A stretch of DNA of 64,000 nucleotides. Source: Bin18 sp965200355. Lineage in GTDB: Bacteria; Desulfobacterota; Binatia; Bin18. Location of the stretch: the NCBI GenBank assembly GCA_965200355.1, contig OZ241351.1:3162001-3226000 (forward strand), written 5' to 3'. A model generated the notes under the pieces. That model was not told the DNA's origin. It was given only the letters and a program-made list of their open reading frames with translations, and made no database searches. The position numbers were made by a program, and so were the translations under genes. Below, piece after piece: positions 26,110 to 35,440 of this stretch (the stretch's first letter is position 1; each line of letters starts with the position of its first letter).

Positions 26110-26267
26110 AGTTGTTTTCCTTCCTTACTTCACCCAAGGGCAGAAGGAGCGCAAGGGGGGCGTGCAACCAAGGCCACTCTCCTTCAGGCTACGAGTGGCA
26201 GAGCCTCTTGACTTCTCAGTCGAGAGTTGCCGATGCCGAACCGGCAGCGCGTGCGTTCAACGGCGTA
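26110..26267 (-). ncRNA. ssrS: Candidate 6S RNA between zapA and rny
   Basis: The 319-base zapA-rny gap (25949-26267) holds no convincing ORF. On the minus strand it has TGCCGGTTCGGCA, then an apical-type hairpin GCCACTC (26193-26199 complement) paired with GAGTGGC (26173-26179 complement), GC-rich flanks, and a second hairpin AACAACT/AGTTGTT (26093-26116). In many proteobacteria 6S RNA lies directly downstream of zapA, which is the main support. The full rod-like 6S fold could not be traced by eye and the boundaries are guesses. Confidence 0.3.
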
Positions 26268-26582
26268 TCAACCTGCCTCACTGGCGTGGTTTTCAATTTT
26301 TTCCAAACGCTCAAGGAGGCGGCTTGAAATCAACTCGGCTTCCTGGATGAGCTGGGTTCCTTGCTGGCTCGATTCCCGCTGGCCGGACTGGGCCAATTCG
26401 TCGGCAATATTCAACGCCGCCATAATCGCGACACGAAACGGGGCGGTCTCTTTTGCACTTTCCGCAATCTGACGCATGCGCTGGTCAACAAAAGAAACAA
26501 TTTCTCGCACATATTGCTCATCGTCCTCACTCGTGACCGTGAAGGTTTGTCCAAAAACATGGACGTCCATTAACCGCTTCAT
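26268..26582 (-). CDS. zapA: Cell division protein ZapA
   Basis: A 104-residue FtsZ-ring-associated protein. It begins MKRLMDVHVFGQTFTVTSED, the usual beta strand preceding the globular head. It continues DEQYVREIVSFVDQRMRQIA and FRVAIMAALNIADEL, which are the ZapA helix signatures, then ends in a coiled-coil tail (LISSRLLERLEKIENHA). ZapA cross-links FtsZ protofilaments. It is three bases downstream of the ZapB-like coiled-coil gene, forming a zapB-zapA pair behind smc and ftsY. Confidence 0.94.
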   Translation of the reverse strand: MKRLMDVHVFGQTFTVTSEDDEQYVREIVSFVDQRMRQIAESAKETAPFRVAIMAALNIADELAQSGQRESSQQGTQLIQEAELISSRLLERLEKIENHASEAG

Positions 26583-26585
26583 CGC

Positions 26586-26828
26586 CTAGCCCTCGTCCTC
26601 CCAGACAATCCCCAAGTGGCTGAATTGAGTGAGGATTTTCTCCAAGCGGCTACGAATCTCGTTCCGCTCCGCTTCGTATTGCTGGATTCGCTCACGCAAG
26701 AGCGCCTGTTCATGCTCTTGTTTATCAATACGAACCAGCAATGCACTATTGGCACTCCGAACCTGCTCGTGGCGTTCCAAGAATCCACTCAGTTTCGTCT
26801 CAAGAAGTTTTAGGCTTTCCAGCGCCAT
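26586..26828 (-). CDS. ZapB-like coiled-coil division protein
   Basis: An 80-residue protein that is nearly all coiled coil: LKLLETKLSGFLERHEQVRS, LLVRIDKQEHEQALLRERIQ and RNEIRSRLEKILTQFSHLGI. Small coiled-coil proteins of this kind are annotated as ZapB-like when directly upstream of zapA, as here. A role in the Z-ring is inferred from length, composition and position, because coiled coils carry little family-specific sequence. Confidence 0.65.
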   Translation of the reverse strand: MALESLKLLETKLSGFLERHEQVRSANSALLVRIDKQEHEQALLRERIQQYEAERNEIRSRLEKILTQFSHLGIVWEDEG

Positions 26829-26880
26829 AGCTGCCCTAGGGTAAAGTAAGGGTTCATCCTATTGCCTCTTAGACGTGGCG

Positions 26881-27909
26881 TCAAGGGAGAGATGTGTCCC
26901 CAGGCTCGTCGAAGAGGGCCGCAACAAAATCATCCGGGGAGAAGACCTCTAAATCCTCAAGCTGCTCTCCCAGTCCAATATACTGAATCGGGACTCCAAG
27001 CTGGCTCCCCACGGCCAAGGCAACGCCGCCTTTTGCCGACCCATCCATTTTCGACAAAATGACACCGGTCAGCGGGAAAGCGGCCTGAAAAGTCCGCGCT
27101 TGGCTGAGGGCATTCTGCCCAGTGCCGGCATCCACGACCAGCAAGACCTCATGGGGGGCCCCAGGAACCTCCCGCCCAAGGACGCGATGTATTTTCTTGA
27201 GTTCCTCCATAAGCGGCGCTTTGGTATGGAGCCGTCCAGCCGTATCAATAAGGACGACATCAACCCCACGGGCCACCGCAGCACGAACGCCGTCAAAGGC
27301 GACGGCTGAGGGCGAGCCACCATCGTGATGCTTAATGATATCAAGACCCAGGCGTTCGGCCCAGACTGAGAGTTGTTCAATCGCCGCTGCTCGAAAAGTA
27401 TCCCCAGCGACCAGAAGGACTGTTTTTTCTTCTTTCTTCAGCCGGGCTGCCAGCTTCGCAACAGAGGTCGTCTTCCCCGCCCCATTGACACCGACCACAA
27501 GAACGACTCTTGGACGTGCCGCATCACTCCAGGCAACCGGCTGGCCCCCTCGCTCAAGCAGGGCGCGCAGCTCTTGCTTGAGTGCAGTGCGGAGCGTCTC
27601 GGCTTCGTTGCCGGTCCGGGCCGTATGCGTCCCTGCCCGGAGGCGCTCTATAATCTGCACGGAGGTTTCGACTCCAACATCGGCTTGGATAAGGACCTCC
27701 TCCAGGTCGGAGAAGAAGTCTTCTCTCGACTGCCGGCTCTGCTCCGACGAGGGAGCAAAAGGCCGGCGCAAGAGGTCCCGTAAACGGGTGAGGCCACGTC
27801 GCCAACGCGCGTCTTTCGTCAGCCGGGCAGGAGCAGGTGGGTCTGCGACTCCGGCCGGAGCAACAGCCGGCTGCGCGTTCTTTTTTCGCCGCCAAAACCG
27901 GAGAGCCAT
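26881..27909 (-). CDS. ftsY: Signal recognition particle receptor FtsY
   Basis: A 342-residue SRP GTPase that docks ribosome-nascent chains at the membrane. Basic N-terminus MALRFWRRKKNAQ, then the N domain, and the NG GTPase with G1 GVNGAGKTTSVAKLAA (about residues 140-155), DTFRAAAIEQL, G3 DTAGRLHTKAPLMEELKK, and G4-type SKMDGSAKGG. The acidic A domain is short. The ATG overlaps the smc stop codon by one base (ATGA arrangement), which indicates translational coupling smc-ftsY. Confidence 0.97.
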   Translation of the reverse strand: MALRFWRRKKNAQPAVAPAGVADPPAPARLTKDARWRRGLTRLRDLLRRPFAPSSEQSRQSREDFFSDLEEVLIQADVGVETSVQIIERLRAGTHTARTGNEAETLRTALKQELRALLERGGQPVAWSDAARPRVVLVVGVNGAGKTTSVAKLAARLKKEEKTVLLVAGDTFRAAAIEQLSVWAERLGLDIIKHHDGGSPSAVAFDGVRAAVARGVDVVLIDTAGRLHTKAPLMEELKKIHRVLGREVPGAPHEVLLVVDAGTGQNALSQARTFQAAFPLTGVILSKMDGSAKGGVALAVGSQLGVPIQYIGLGEQLEDLEVFSPDDFVAALFDEPGDTSLP

Positions 27910-30900
27910 CAGGATACACGCACCGACACCATGGTCGACACGCCCGGCTCCTGCATGGTGACGCCGTAGAGCGTATCTGCCACCTCCATAGTGCGCTTAT
28001 TATGCGTAATCAAAACAATCTGCGTCGTCTCGCTCATTTCCCGTAATAACTGGTTAAACCGCCCAACGTTGGCGTCATCCAGTGGCGCATCGACCTCATC
28101 GAGAATGCAGAACGGACTCGGCCGGATCAAAAACAGGGCAAAGGTGAAACTCAGCGCCGCCAGCGCCTTTTCTCCCCCGGAAAGCAGCTGCATAGAGCGC
28201 AGGCGTTTACCTGGGGGCTGGACCTCGAGTTCAACCCCACTCTCAGCCACATCCGCGGCATTGGTCAGCGTCATATGTGCCTGCCCACCGTCAACCAATC
28301 GCCGGTACACCTCGCCAAACTTCGCATTCACCCGCTGGAAGGTTACGCGAAAACGGTCTCGCGACTCACGGTTTAAGGTGTTGATTGTCCTTTGCAGATC
28401 CTCAATTGAGCACAGCAGGTCAGACTTCTGGGATGCAACACCGGTGCAACGTTCCTGGACCTCATCAAGCTCAGCCGCCGCGTTCGGATTGACCTCGCCA
28501 ATTCGGGCCAGCTTCTCCCGTAATGCCTGACGGCGCGCTTCTCCCTCAGCCTGATCAAACTCTTGACGACTATAGGAGGAAAGGATGGCGGTCAGCTTCA
28601 CCTGATAACGGTCCTGGACCGTCTCCTCAAGGTGGGCTTGACTCACCCGCTTTTCAGCCAGTTTCACTTCAATCCGCGTTTTTTCCTCTTGCAACTGCGC
28701 GGCTGCCTGTCGATGCGCTTCGAGCTGCGTTTCAGACTGCTGCGCCAGCGCCCGGAGTTGGGCAGAGGCAGTATAGCGACGGCCATGTTCTTCTCTCGCC
28801 ACCTCAAGACCAGAGAGCGCCTGGGCCACCTGTTCCTCTAACGTCGCCTTTTCCAACAGGAGACGCTCGGCCTCTTGCCTGTCCGCCTGGATATCAGCCT
28901 GGCCGGTCTGTATCCGTTCTTCCAATTCCTGAATCTGTCGTCTGAGTTGGTCCCCCTGGGTCTGAAACCCCTCGGCACGTTCTCGATGTTTGGCAAGGCG
29001 GACCCGCAGCTCATCCGTCTGCGTCCGGTGCTGGTCACACGCGAGCCGGGCTTCTTGCAGCGCTGCCTGCCGAACGGCCAGCCGGTCTTCACGCTCCTGG
29101 CGTTGCGTCGCCACGGCGCGTTCCTGGGTGTGCGTCTGTTGCATATCAGCCTGTAAAGACTGGCTTTCTTGCTCAAGGGCGTTCTGCTCGTAGCGCACCC
29201 CTTCTCCACGGTCAAGCAAGCGTCGCAATTCCCCTTCAAGCTGCCCAACCTCGTGCTGAAGGGCTTCATTTTCTCGGCCCAGTTGCCTGGTTTGCGTGTC
29301 AAGACTCCGCAACGCATCTTCGAGCGTCTGTTGGCGTTGCTTCAGGGTTTGCCGCCGCTCAACCAGACCGGTCACAGTCTTAGCCTGCTGGGACAGTTCT
29401 TGGCGTAAGCCTCGGATTTCACGCCGCCGCTCAAGGAAGACGGCTTCCGCCACGCCGCCACTCCCGCCACTGACTCCGCCAAGAACGGAAATGACCTCTC
29501 CCTGGGGTGTCACATAGGTGCGGGTGGCCGCGCTCTGGTTCCACAGATCCAATCCAACCCGGAGGTTGGGAACCAGCACGACATCACCAAGGAGGGCTTC
29601 GACCATCTGTCTATAGTCGGACGGAATATCAACATGGTGGATGAGGGGCGAGACCCCTTCTCCAACAGTTGTCCATAGTGGCCGGTCAGCCTCAGTCGTG
29701 GGATTTGTCGTCTGCGTGTCGCCCTGAAGGTGGAGTGGAATAAAATGCCCATACCCAGCCTGCCTCTGGTTCAAATAGTCTACCGCAACGACACCGGCCT
29801 CAGTGTCTGTGACCACCATATACTCCAGCTTCTCCCGTAACACCGCGGCAACCGCCCGCTCATAGGCTTGGGGCACGTCTATCAGTTGCGCCACGACCCC
29901 AAGGATGGTCGCCGGAAAGTCGCCATCGGTCATGACCGCCTGGACGCCTTGGTCATAGCGGTCGTACCCCTGTTCGAGCTCTTCCAGGGTGGTCAAGCGC
30001 GCTCGCAATTCGGCTTGCCGGGCTCCCGCCTCAGCGAGTGCGGTATCAAGGTGTTCTCCCGTGCTGAGAGCCGCCCGGAGCGCGCCATTCTTTTCTTCGC
30101 GCTGCTGCTGTCCGTGTTGGATACGCCGCTGAAGAGCCGCTGATTGTTCCTGGAGTGCGCTCAGCGCCCGCTCTCGTTCTGCCCGGAGTTGGCCAACCTG
30201 CTGGGCTTCGTCAGCCAGCGTCTCCAACCGCTGGCTGACCTCCTCAGTCCGCTTACGGGAATACGCCAGCGCGTTTTGGATTTGCGATTCCTTGGTGAGC
30301 AGATCAACAATTTCGGTCTTGAGTTCTTCCACCTGCGACTCGTGCTGCCGGGCAGTGTCTTGCAGGGCGACCAGCGTATGCGCTTGCGTCTGTAGGGCGG
30401 CTTCATCGTGTTGTATCTGCTGAGCCACTTCTGCCGCACTCGCCACGCGCTGCGATAATTCTTGTTCTGCCTGCGCTTTCTTTTCTGACACCAGACGAGC
30501 GTCCTGCTCTGCATTGACGAGACGGGCATGGACCTGCTCCGCTTGCTGGGCTCGGAAAGACTGCTGCTGCTCGGCCTGTTGCAGCCGCCTTTCCAGTGTA
30601 TGGATGCACTCCTCAAGTGCTCGAAGCGCGTCTTCCTCACCGGCAGCCCGCTCTACGGTGGACATCCGTTCGGCCTGGAGGGTGCCCACCTTTTGGTTGA
30701 GCTGCGCTGCGTCTCGTTCAACCGCGGCCTGCCGGCGGTCCAGGCTGTGGACCTCTGCGGTCAATACCTGGTAGGCACGGCTCTGGAGCGTCAGGTCAAT
30801 GGTTTTCAGCTCGTCTTGGAGCACTCGATATTGGTCAGCCTTTTTTGCCTGCCGGCGGAGGGTGCCGGCCTGACGGTCCATCTCATGGAGCAGGTCAGAG

Positions 30901-31523
30901 ACGCGAGACAGATTCTCTCGGGTTCGTTCGAGTTTACGCTCCGCGGCCACACGGCGACTGCGATACAGACTGACCCCGGCCGCTTCTTCCACAAATACCC
31001 GGATCTCCTGTGCTTTCGCGTTAATCAGCGCCTCGACGCGACCTTGCTCAATAATGGAATAGGCTTTCGTGCCGGCGCCGGTCCCAAGAAAGAATTCCAC
31101 AATATCACGCAAACGACAAGAGACTTTGTTGAACAAATACTCAGAGTCTCCAGACCGAAAATAGCGCCGCGAGACCATGACTTCGGTCCAGTCCGGCCCA
31201 GTTCCGTTTTCATGGGCACGGTTATGACCCTGCGTCCCGTTGACGGACAGAGCGGGAGAGGGCGCATTTTCCAAAAGGAGGGAAACATCAGCCATGCCGA
31301 GCGGTGCACTCCCGCCATTCCCGGCAAAGACCACATCGCTCATTTCCTGGCCACGGAGATGTTTTGCGCTCTGTTCCCCTAAGACCCAGCGTAAGGCGTC
31401 GACGATGTTCGATTTTCCACAGCCGTTGGGACCGACGACCGCAGTGATTCCTTTCGGAAAGGTGAGCGTCGTCTTATGCTTAAAGGACTTAAATCCGAGG
31501 AGTTCAAGCTGTTTGATCCGCAT
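27909..31523 (-). CDS. smc: Chromosome segregation ATPase SMC
   Basis: About 1,204 residues, normal for SMC. Walker A VGPNGCGKSNIVDALRWVLG (residues 32-51), the Q-loop region, a long coiled coil rich in Gln, Glu and Arg, a hinge near residues 525-640 (TILGVVAQLIDVPQAYERAV; GVVAVDYLNQRQAGYGHFIP), a second coiled coil, then the ABC signature LSGGEKALAALSF and Walker B PFCILDEVDAPLDDAN. It organises and condenses the chromosome with ScpA/B, which are not in the window. The start at MRIKQLELLGFKSFK (31523) is preferred over three residues upstream. It is the head of the smc-ftsY cluster. Confidence 0.97.
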   Translation of the reverse strand: MRIKQLELLGFKSFKHKTTLTFPKGITAVVGPNGCGKSNIVDALRWVLGEQSAKHLRGQEMSDVVFAGNGGSAPLGMADVSLLLENAPSPALSVNGTQGHNRAHENGTGPDWTEVMVSRRYFRSGDSEYLFNKVSCRLRDIVEFFLGTGAGTKAYSIIEQGRVEALINAKAQEIRVFVEEAAGVSLYRSRRVAAERKLERTRENLSRVSDLLHEMDRQAGTLRRQAKKADQYRVLQDELKTIDLTLQSRAYQVLTAEVHSLDRRQAAVERDAAQLNQKVGTLQAERMSTVERAAGEEDALRALEECIHTLERRLQQAEQQQSFRAQQAEQVHARLVNAEQDARLVSEKKAQAEQELSQRVASAAEVAQQIQHDEAALQTQAHTLVALQDTARQHESQVEELKTEIVDLLTKESQIQNALAYSRKRTEEVSQRLETLADEAQQVGQLRAERERALSALQEQSAALQRRIQHGQQQREEKNGALRAALSTGEHLDTALAEAGARQAELRARLTTLEELEQGYDRYDQGVQAVMTDGDFPATILGVVAQLIDVPQAYERAVAAVLREKLEYMVVTDTEAGVVAVDYLNQRQAGYGHFIPLHLQGDTQTTNPTTEADRPLWTTVGEGVSPLIHHVDIPSDYRQMVEALLGDVVLVPNLRVGLDLWNQSAATRTYVTPQGEVISVLGGVSGGSGGVAEAVFLERRREIRGLRQELSQQAKTVTGLVERRQTLKQRQQTLEDALRSLDTQTRQLGRENEALQHEVGQLEGELRRLLDRGEGVRYEQNALEQESQSLQADMQQTHTQERAVATQRQEREDRLAVRQAALQEARLACDQHRTQTDELRVRLAKHRERAEGFQTQGDQLRRQIQELEERIQTGQADIQADRQEAERLLLEKATLEEQVAQALSGLEVAREEHGRRYTASAQLRALAQQSETQLEAHRQAAAQLQEEKTRIEVKLAEKRVSQAHLEETVQDRYQVKLTAILSSYSRQEFDQAEGEARRQALREKLARIGEVNPNAAAELDEVQERCTGVASQKSDLLCSIEDLQRTINTLNRESRDRFRVTFQRVNAKFGEVYRRLVDGGQAHMTLTNAADVAESGVELEVQPPGKRLRSMQLLSGGEKALAALSFTFALFLIRPSPFCILDEVDAPLDDANVGRFNQLLREMSETTQIVLITHNKRTMEVADTLYGVTMQEPGVSTMVSVRVS

Positions 31524-31744
31524 GTGCCCCACAACGCCTCCAAATCCTCCCCCGCCCCTTTCCGCCTCTCAAGGGTAGCGCTCACGAGCGGGCTACTCAC
31601 CCAAGGGAAAGGGCTCTGGGACCGTGCCGCTACTATATCTTGTGGATACCAGGAAATCCAGCAAGCTGTCGGGGGCTCTGGTTCACATCTCCCCCGCCGG
31701 CTGCCGGTCCCGGCGTCCAAGGGCCTCAAGGGGCAGTAGGAAAA

Positions 31745-32350
31745 CTACCGTTCTAGGAGTTCGGTATTCCAGTAGGCCGCATCGACTTCGTTGAGAAAAG
31801 GCAACCATTCCTGGTAGCGTTTGAACGTAAAGGTCTCAAGCGTAAAAGGGGTCCACTCGGGTTGCCGCGGCTTCGTGATTAACCGCATCCCGGCTTCTTC
31901 AGGCCGGCGGCCCCCTTTGATCCTGTTACAGCGCAAACAGGAGCAGACGATATTGGTCCAGGTCGAGCGACCGCCCTGTGAGCGGGGGATCACATGGTCG
32001 AGATTCAGTTCGCTGCGTGAGAAGCGCCGGCCACAGTACTGACACGTATTCCTATCCCGCGCAAAGACGTTAAACCGGCTGAACCGCACCTGGCGGCGGG
32101 GGAAGCGGTCATACGACACGAGCAGAATAACGCGCGGCACCCGGATAGCCCGCCCAATAAGACCAATGGTCTCGTCGTGGACCGTTGCTGACAGCGCGCT
32201 CCAACTCTCATAGTCAAACGTGCGGTAGTGTTGATCGACCGCTTTCGCAATCCCCTGATAGAGCAGAGAGAATGCCCGCCGGACCGATGTGATATGCACC
32301 GGCGCATAGGATCGGTTGAGAACGAGCACCTTGGTATTGAGAATGCTCAT
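31745..32350 (-). CDS. HNH endonuclease family protein
   Basis: A 201-residue protein with a clear HNH fold: the zinc knuckle CQYCGRRFSRSELNLDHVIP (first Cys pair plus the catalytic DH), then GGRSTWTNIVCSCLRCNRIK (Asn and the second Cys pair). The N-terminal half, VLVLNRSYAPVHITSVRRAF, is the conserved region of stand-alone bacterial HNH proteins found in many deltaproteobacteria and cyanobacteria. The natural substrate is unknown; no restriction partner is adjacent. The ATG at 32350 has AGGAG a few bases upstream. It is divergent from the radical SAM gene. Confidence 0.9.
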   Translation of the reverse strand: MSILNTKVLVLNRSYAPVHITSVRRAFSLLYQGIAKAVDQHYRTFDYESWSALSATVHDETIGLIGRAIRVPRVILLVSYDRFPRRQVRFSRFNVFARDRNTCQYCGRRFSRSELNLDHVIPRSQGGRSTWTNIVCSCLRCNRIKGGRRPEEAGMRLITKPRQPEWTPFTLETFTFKRYQEWLPFLNEVDAAYWNTELLER

Positions 32351-32559
32351 GTGCTCCTAACTCCTCAAGAAAAACGGAGTTTTCCGTTGACGAAGAAGAG
32401 CGACCCGTATACCCCAGCCCTGTTCTGTGTGTCAAGGTTTTCACGAGCATTGCACGCCCTGGCTTGACACGGCGTCCAGCGGGAGCGTCTTCTCCTTGCG
32501 GGGCTATCAGGATTTCCGATATAAAGAGGTATGAAGAGAGGTATCTATTGGGTGCGGGG

Positions 32560-35436
32560 ATGAGGAAGAAGACCGACCTCCGGCAGGCATACGCCACCAT
32601 TCTGCCGTTAGTTGAACAACCTGCTCGTTATACCGGCGGTGAACTCGGAACCACCATCAAAGACGCTGCCGATATACGCCTGCGCTTCGCGCTGGCCTTC
32701 CCCGAGGTGTACGAAATCGCGCAGTCCCACTTCGGCTTGCAGGTTCTGTATAATCTCCTCAATAATCGCCCTGATATTCAGGCGGAGCGCGTCTATGCGC
32801 CGTGGCTGGACATGGAGGCTCAGCTACGCCAGCACCATTTGCCGCTCGTCTCCCTGGAAACCTATCGGCCCTTGGCGGCCTTTGAGATTATTGGCTTCAG
32901 CCTTCAGTACGAACTGACCTATACCAACGTGCTGGCCATGCTGGACCTCGGCCGGATTCCGCTCTTCTCGCGGGACCGCACCGCCGCTCACCCCCTGGTG
33001 ATTGCCGGTGGACCCTGCGCATTTCATCCAGAGCCGATTGCTGACTTTATCGACGCCTTTCTCCTTGGAGATGGTGAGGAGGCGATTTTTGATATCTGTG
33101 ATGCCTATCTGGCCTGGGACGGGACAGACCGAACCTCCCTCCTCCAAGCCCTGCGCCACATCCCGGGTGTCTACGTCCCTGCCTTTTTTACACCGGCCTA
33201 CACCCCGAGCGGCACGTTGAGTGGTATCCGCCCCCGGTATGCAGACCAGACGGTTGTGAAAAAGCGCATTGTTGAAGACCTGAATACGATTCCTCAGCTC
33301 ACCACTCAGGTTGTGCCCAATGTGAATATCGTGCACGACCGCGTTGCCGCGGAAGTCATGCGCGGCTGCGTGCGCGGCTGCCGCTTCTGCCAGGCCGGCT
33401 ATATCTACCGCCCCTTGCGAGAGCGCGACCCGCGCGCCCTTCAGGAACAGGTAGACCAGTTAGTCAAGAAAAGTGGCTATGAAGAGGTGTCGCTGCTCAG
33501 TTTGAGCACCGGCGACTATAGCTGCGTGAACCCGCTCCTGCGGTCAATCATGAATCGCTTTTCAGACCTCAAAGTCTCGGTCTCTCTGCCCTCAACCCGT
33601 GTAGACGCCCTCTCCCCTCATATCCTGGAGGAAATCCGTCGGGTCCGAAAAACGGGCTTTACCCTTGCCCCCGAGGCCGGCTCCCAACGCCTGCGGGATG
33701 TGATCCAGAAAGAGTATCAGGAAGAAGAACTGATTGAGGCGGCGCGGCTCTTATTTGATCTGGGTTGGAAAAGCGTCAAATTATACTTCATGCTCGGCCA
33801 ACCGACCGAGACAGAAGAAGATATGCTAGGGATTGTTGATTTGTGCCGCAAGGTCTCTGCGGCCGGCAAGCATCAGCGCCAAGTCACGGCCAGTGTTTCA
33901 ACTTTTATCCCCAAACCGCATACGCCGTTTCAATGGGCGGCTCAGGTTGACCTGGAGGAAACCGAGGCGCGGCAGCAGCTCTTGCGGCGCGAACTGCGGC
34001 GCTATGGGATTCAATTCAAATGGCACGACGCGCGGCTGTCCTTTCTTGAGGGGGTGTTCGCCCGGGGCGACCGTCGCTTGGGAGCCCCACTTCTGACCGC
34101 CTATCAACTCGGCTGTCGGTTTGACGGCTGGACCGAGCACTTCCGCCTCGACCTGTGGCAGCAGGCATTTCGTGCCCACGGTATAGCGCCCAATTTTCAT
34201 CTCCGCCGTCGTCTGCTTGATGAACCGCTGCCCTGGGATCATTTGGATAGCGGCGTTACCAAGCAATGGCTCCAGCGCGACCTGGCAAAAGCCCTCGCAG
34301 GCAGCCTGACCCCCGACTGTAGCGTTGAGCGCTGTTCGTATTGTGGGGCGTGTGACTTTAAGCGCGTCCGCAATGTCACCTATCATCTGAACGGCGCGAA
34401 AGGCGCGGACCATAGAGGACCGGAGGTTGATCCCTGGGCACAGGCGACCCTGCCGGCCCAGGATGTCTGGGGCACCCGACAATGGCAGATGATGCAGCAC
34501 GAGAAAGCCGAGCAACAGCCGGCAAGAGGCAGACGCGACAACGGCGGGTTGGATGACGACAAGCTGCAAGCGCCCTCCCTTAGCTCGTCGAGTGTCGCGC
34601 CGGCCGCAGCACCCCAGCCGGCCGCAGCACCCCAGCCTCCTATTTCGGGCAATGCCGATGAGTGGCTTGCCGGAGACCCCAATACTATTGCGGCGAGTCC
34701 CGGCAATCCGCAGCAGGCCATCGTCCGTTTTCGCTTGCAGTATAGCAAGCTCGGCCTAGCTCGCTTTCTGGGGGCAAAAGAGGTCGCGACACTCTTTGCC
34801 CGCTCCTGTCGTCGGGCGGACCTGCCCCTCGCCTACAGCCAGGGCTTTCACCCCCTCCCCCGTCTGAGTTTTGGCCCGGCGCTGCCCGTCGGCATGGAGA
34901 GCGAAGAAGAGTTCCTCGATATTCTCCTGCACAAAGAGATACCAGCCGCAGAGGTCCAGCAGCGCCTGAATGCCGAGCTGCCGAGCGGCTTTCAGATTCA
35001 GCAGGCGCAGCAAATCGACCTGGACAGACCCAGTATCGAGGTGAGCATTGCCACCCAGCGCTACCAGATTGCTCTCGATAGCCTGCCCCCAGCAAAACGT
35101 GCGCCGAGCTTCGTGCAGGAGCGATTACATCAGTTTCATCAAACGCAGACCTTTCCCATCCGCAAACGGACCCGTCATCGGGAACGCACCCTTGATGCCA
35201 AGCAGGTCATCTCAGCGCTCACCCTGGCAACACCACGCACGCTCTGCATCGATGTCGCCATGACCGCGGTCGGCACCCTCAAGCCGCATGAATTTCTTGG
35301 CTCCCTCCTCGCCTTGTCCCCCCAAGAGGTGAAAATTTTACGGGTGACAAAAACCGCAACCCAATTTCGCTCGGACACGCGCCCTCAGAAAGCACCTCAA
35401 CACTCTGAGCAAGAACAGCGTCCCCCAACAGGCTAA
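32560..35436 (+). CDS. B12-binding-type radical SAM protein fused to DUF2344 (TIGR03960 + TIGR03936)
   Basis: About 958 residues combining two families often encoded separately. The N-terminal and middle part is a TIGR03960-type radical SAM protein: PEVYEIAQSHFGLQVLYNLL, IAGGPCAFHPEPIADFIDAF, and the Fe-S cluster motif C-x3-C-x2-C in RGCVRGCRFCQAGYIYRPL (about residue 270). A second Cys group, CSVERCSYCGACDFKRV, lies near residue 590. After a Pro/Ala-rich linker the C-terminal third is DUF2344 (FRLQYSKLGLARFLGAKEVA; LPLAYSQGFHPLPRLSFGPA). Four bases separate it from the RNase E/G gene. This linkage is common, and a tRNA or RNA modification role has been suggested for the family; the reaction is unknown. 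Confidence 0.92.
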   Translation: MRKKTDLRQAYATILPLVEQPARYTGGELGTTIKDAADIRLRFALAFPEVYEIAQSHFGLQVLYNLLNNRPDIQAERVYAPWLDMEAQLRQHHLPLVSLETYRPLAAFEIIGFSLQYELTYTNVLAMLDLGRIPLFSRDRTAAHPLVIAGGPCAFHPEPIADFIDAFLLGDGEEAIFDICDAYLAWDGTDRTSLLQALRHIPGVYVPAFFTPAYTPSGTLSGIRPRYADQTVVKKRIVEDLNTIPQLTTQVVPNVNIVHDRVAAEVMRGCVRGCRFCQAGYIYRPLRERDPRALQEQVDQLVKKSGYEEVSLLSLSTGDYSCVNPLLRSIMNRFSDLKVSVSLPSTRVDALSPHILEEIRRVRKTGFTLAPEAGSQRLRDVIQKEYQEEELIEAARLLFDLGWKSVKLYFMLGQPTETEEDMLGIVDLCRKVSAAGKHQRQVTASVSTFIPKPHTPFQWAAQVDLEETEARQQLLRRELRRYGIQFKWHDARLSFLEGVFARGDRRLGAPLLTAYQLGCRFDGWTEHFRLDLWQQAFRAHGIAPNFHLRRRLLDEPLPWDHLDSGVTKQWLQRDLAKALAGSLTPDCSVERCSYCGACDFKRVRNVTYHLNGAKGADHRGPEVDPWAQATLPAQDVWGTRQWQMMQHEKAEQQPARGRRDNGGLDDDKLQAPSLSSSSVAPAAAPQPAAAPQPPISGNADEWLAGDPNTIAASPGNPQQAIVRFRLQYSKLGLARFLGAKEVATLFARSCRRADLPLAYSQGFHPLPRLSFGPALPVGMESEEEFLDILLHKEIPAAEVQQRLNAELPSGFQIQQAQQIDLDRPSIEVSIATQRYQIALDSLPPAKRAPSFVQERLHQFHQTQTFPIRKRTRHRERTLDAKQVISALTLATPRTLCIDVAMTAVGTLKPHEFLGSLLALSPQEVKILRVTKTATQFRSDTRPQKAPQHSEQEQRPPTG

Positions 35437-35440
35437 TCTC

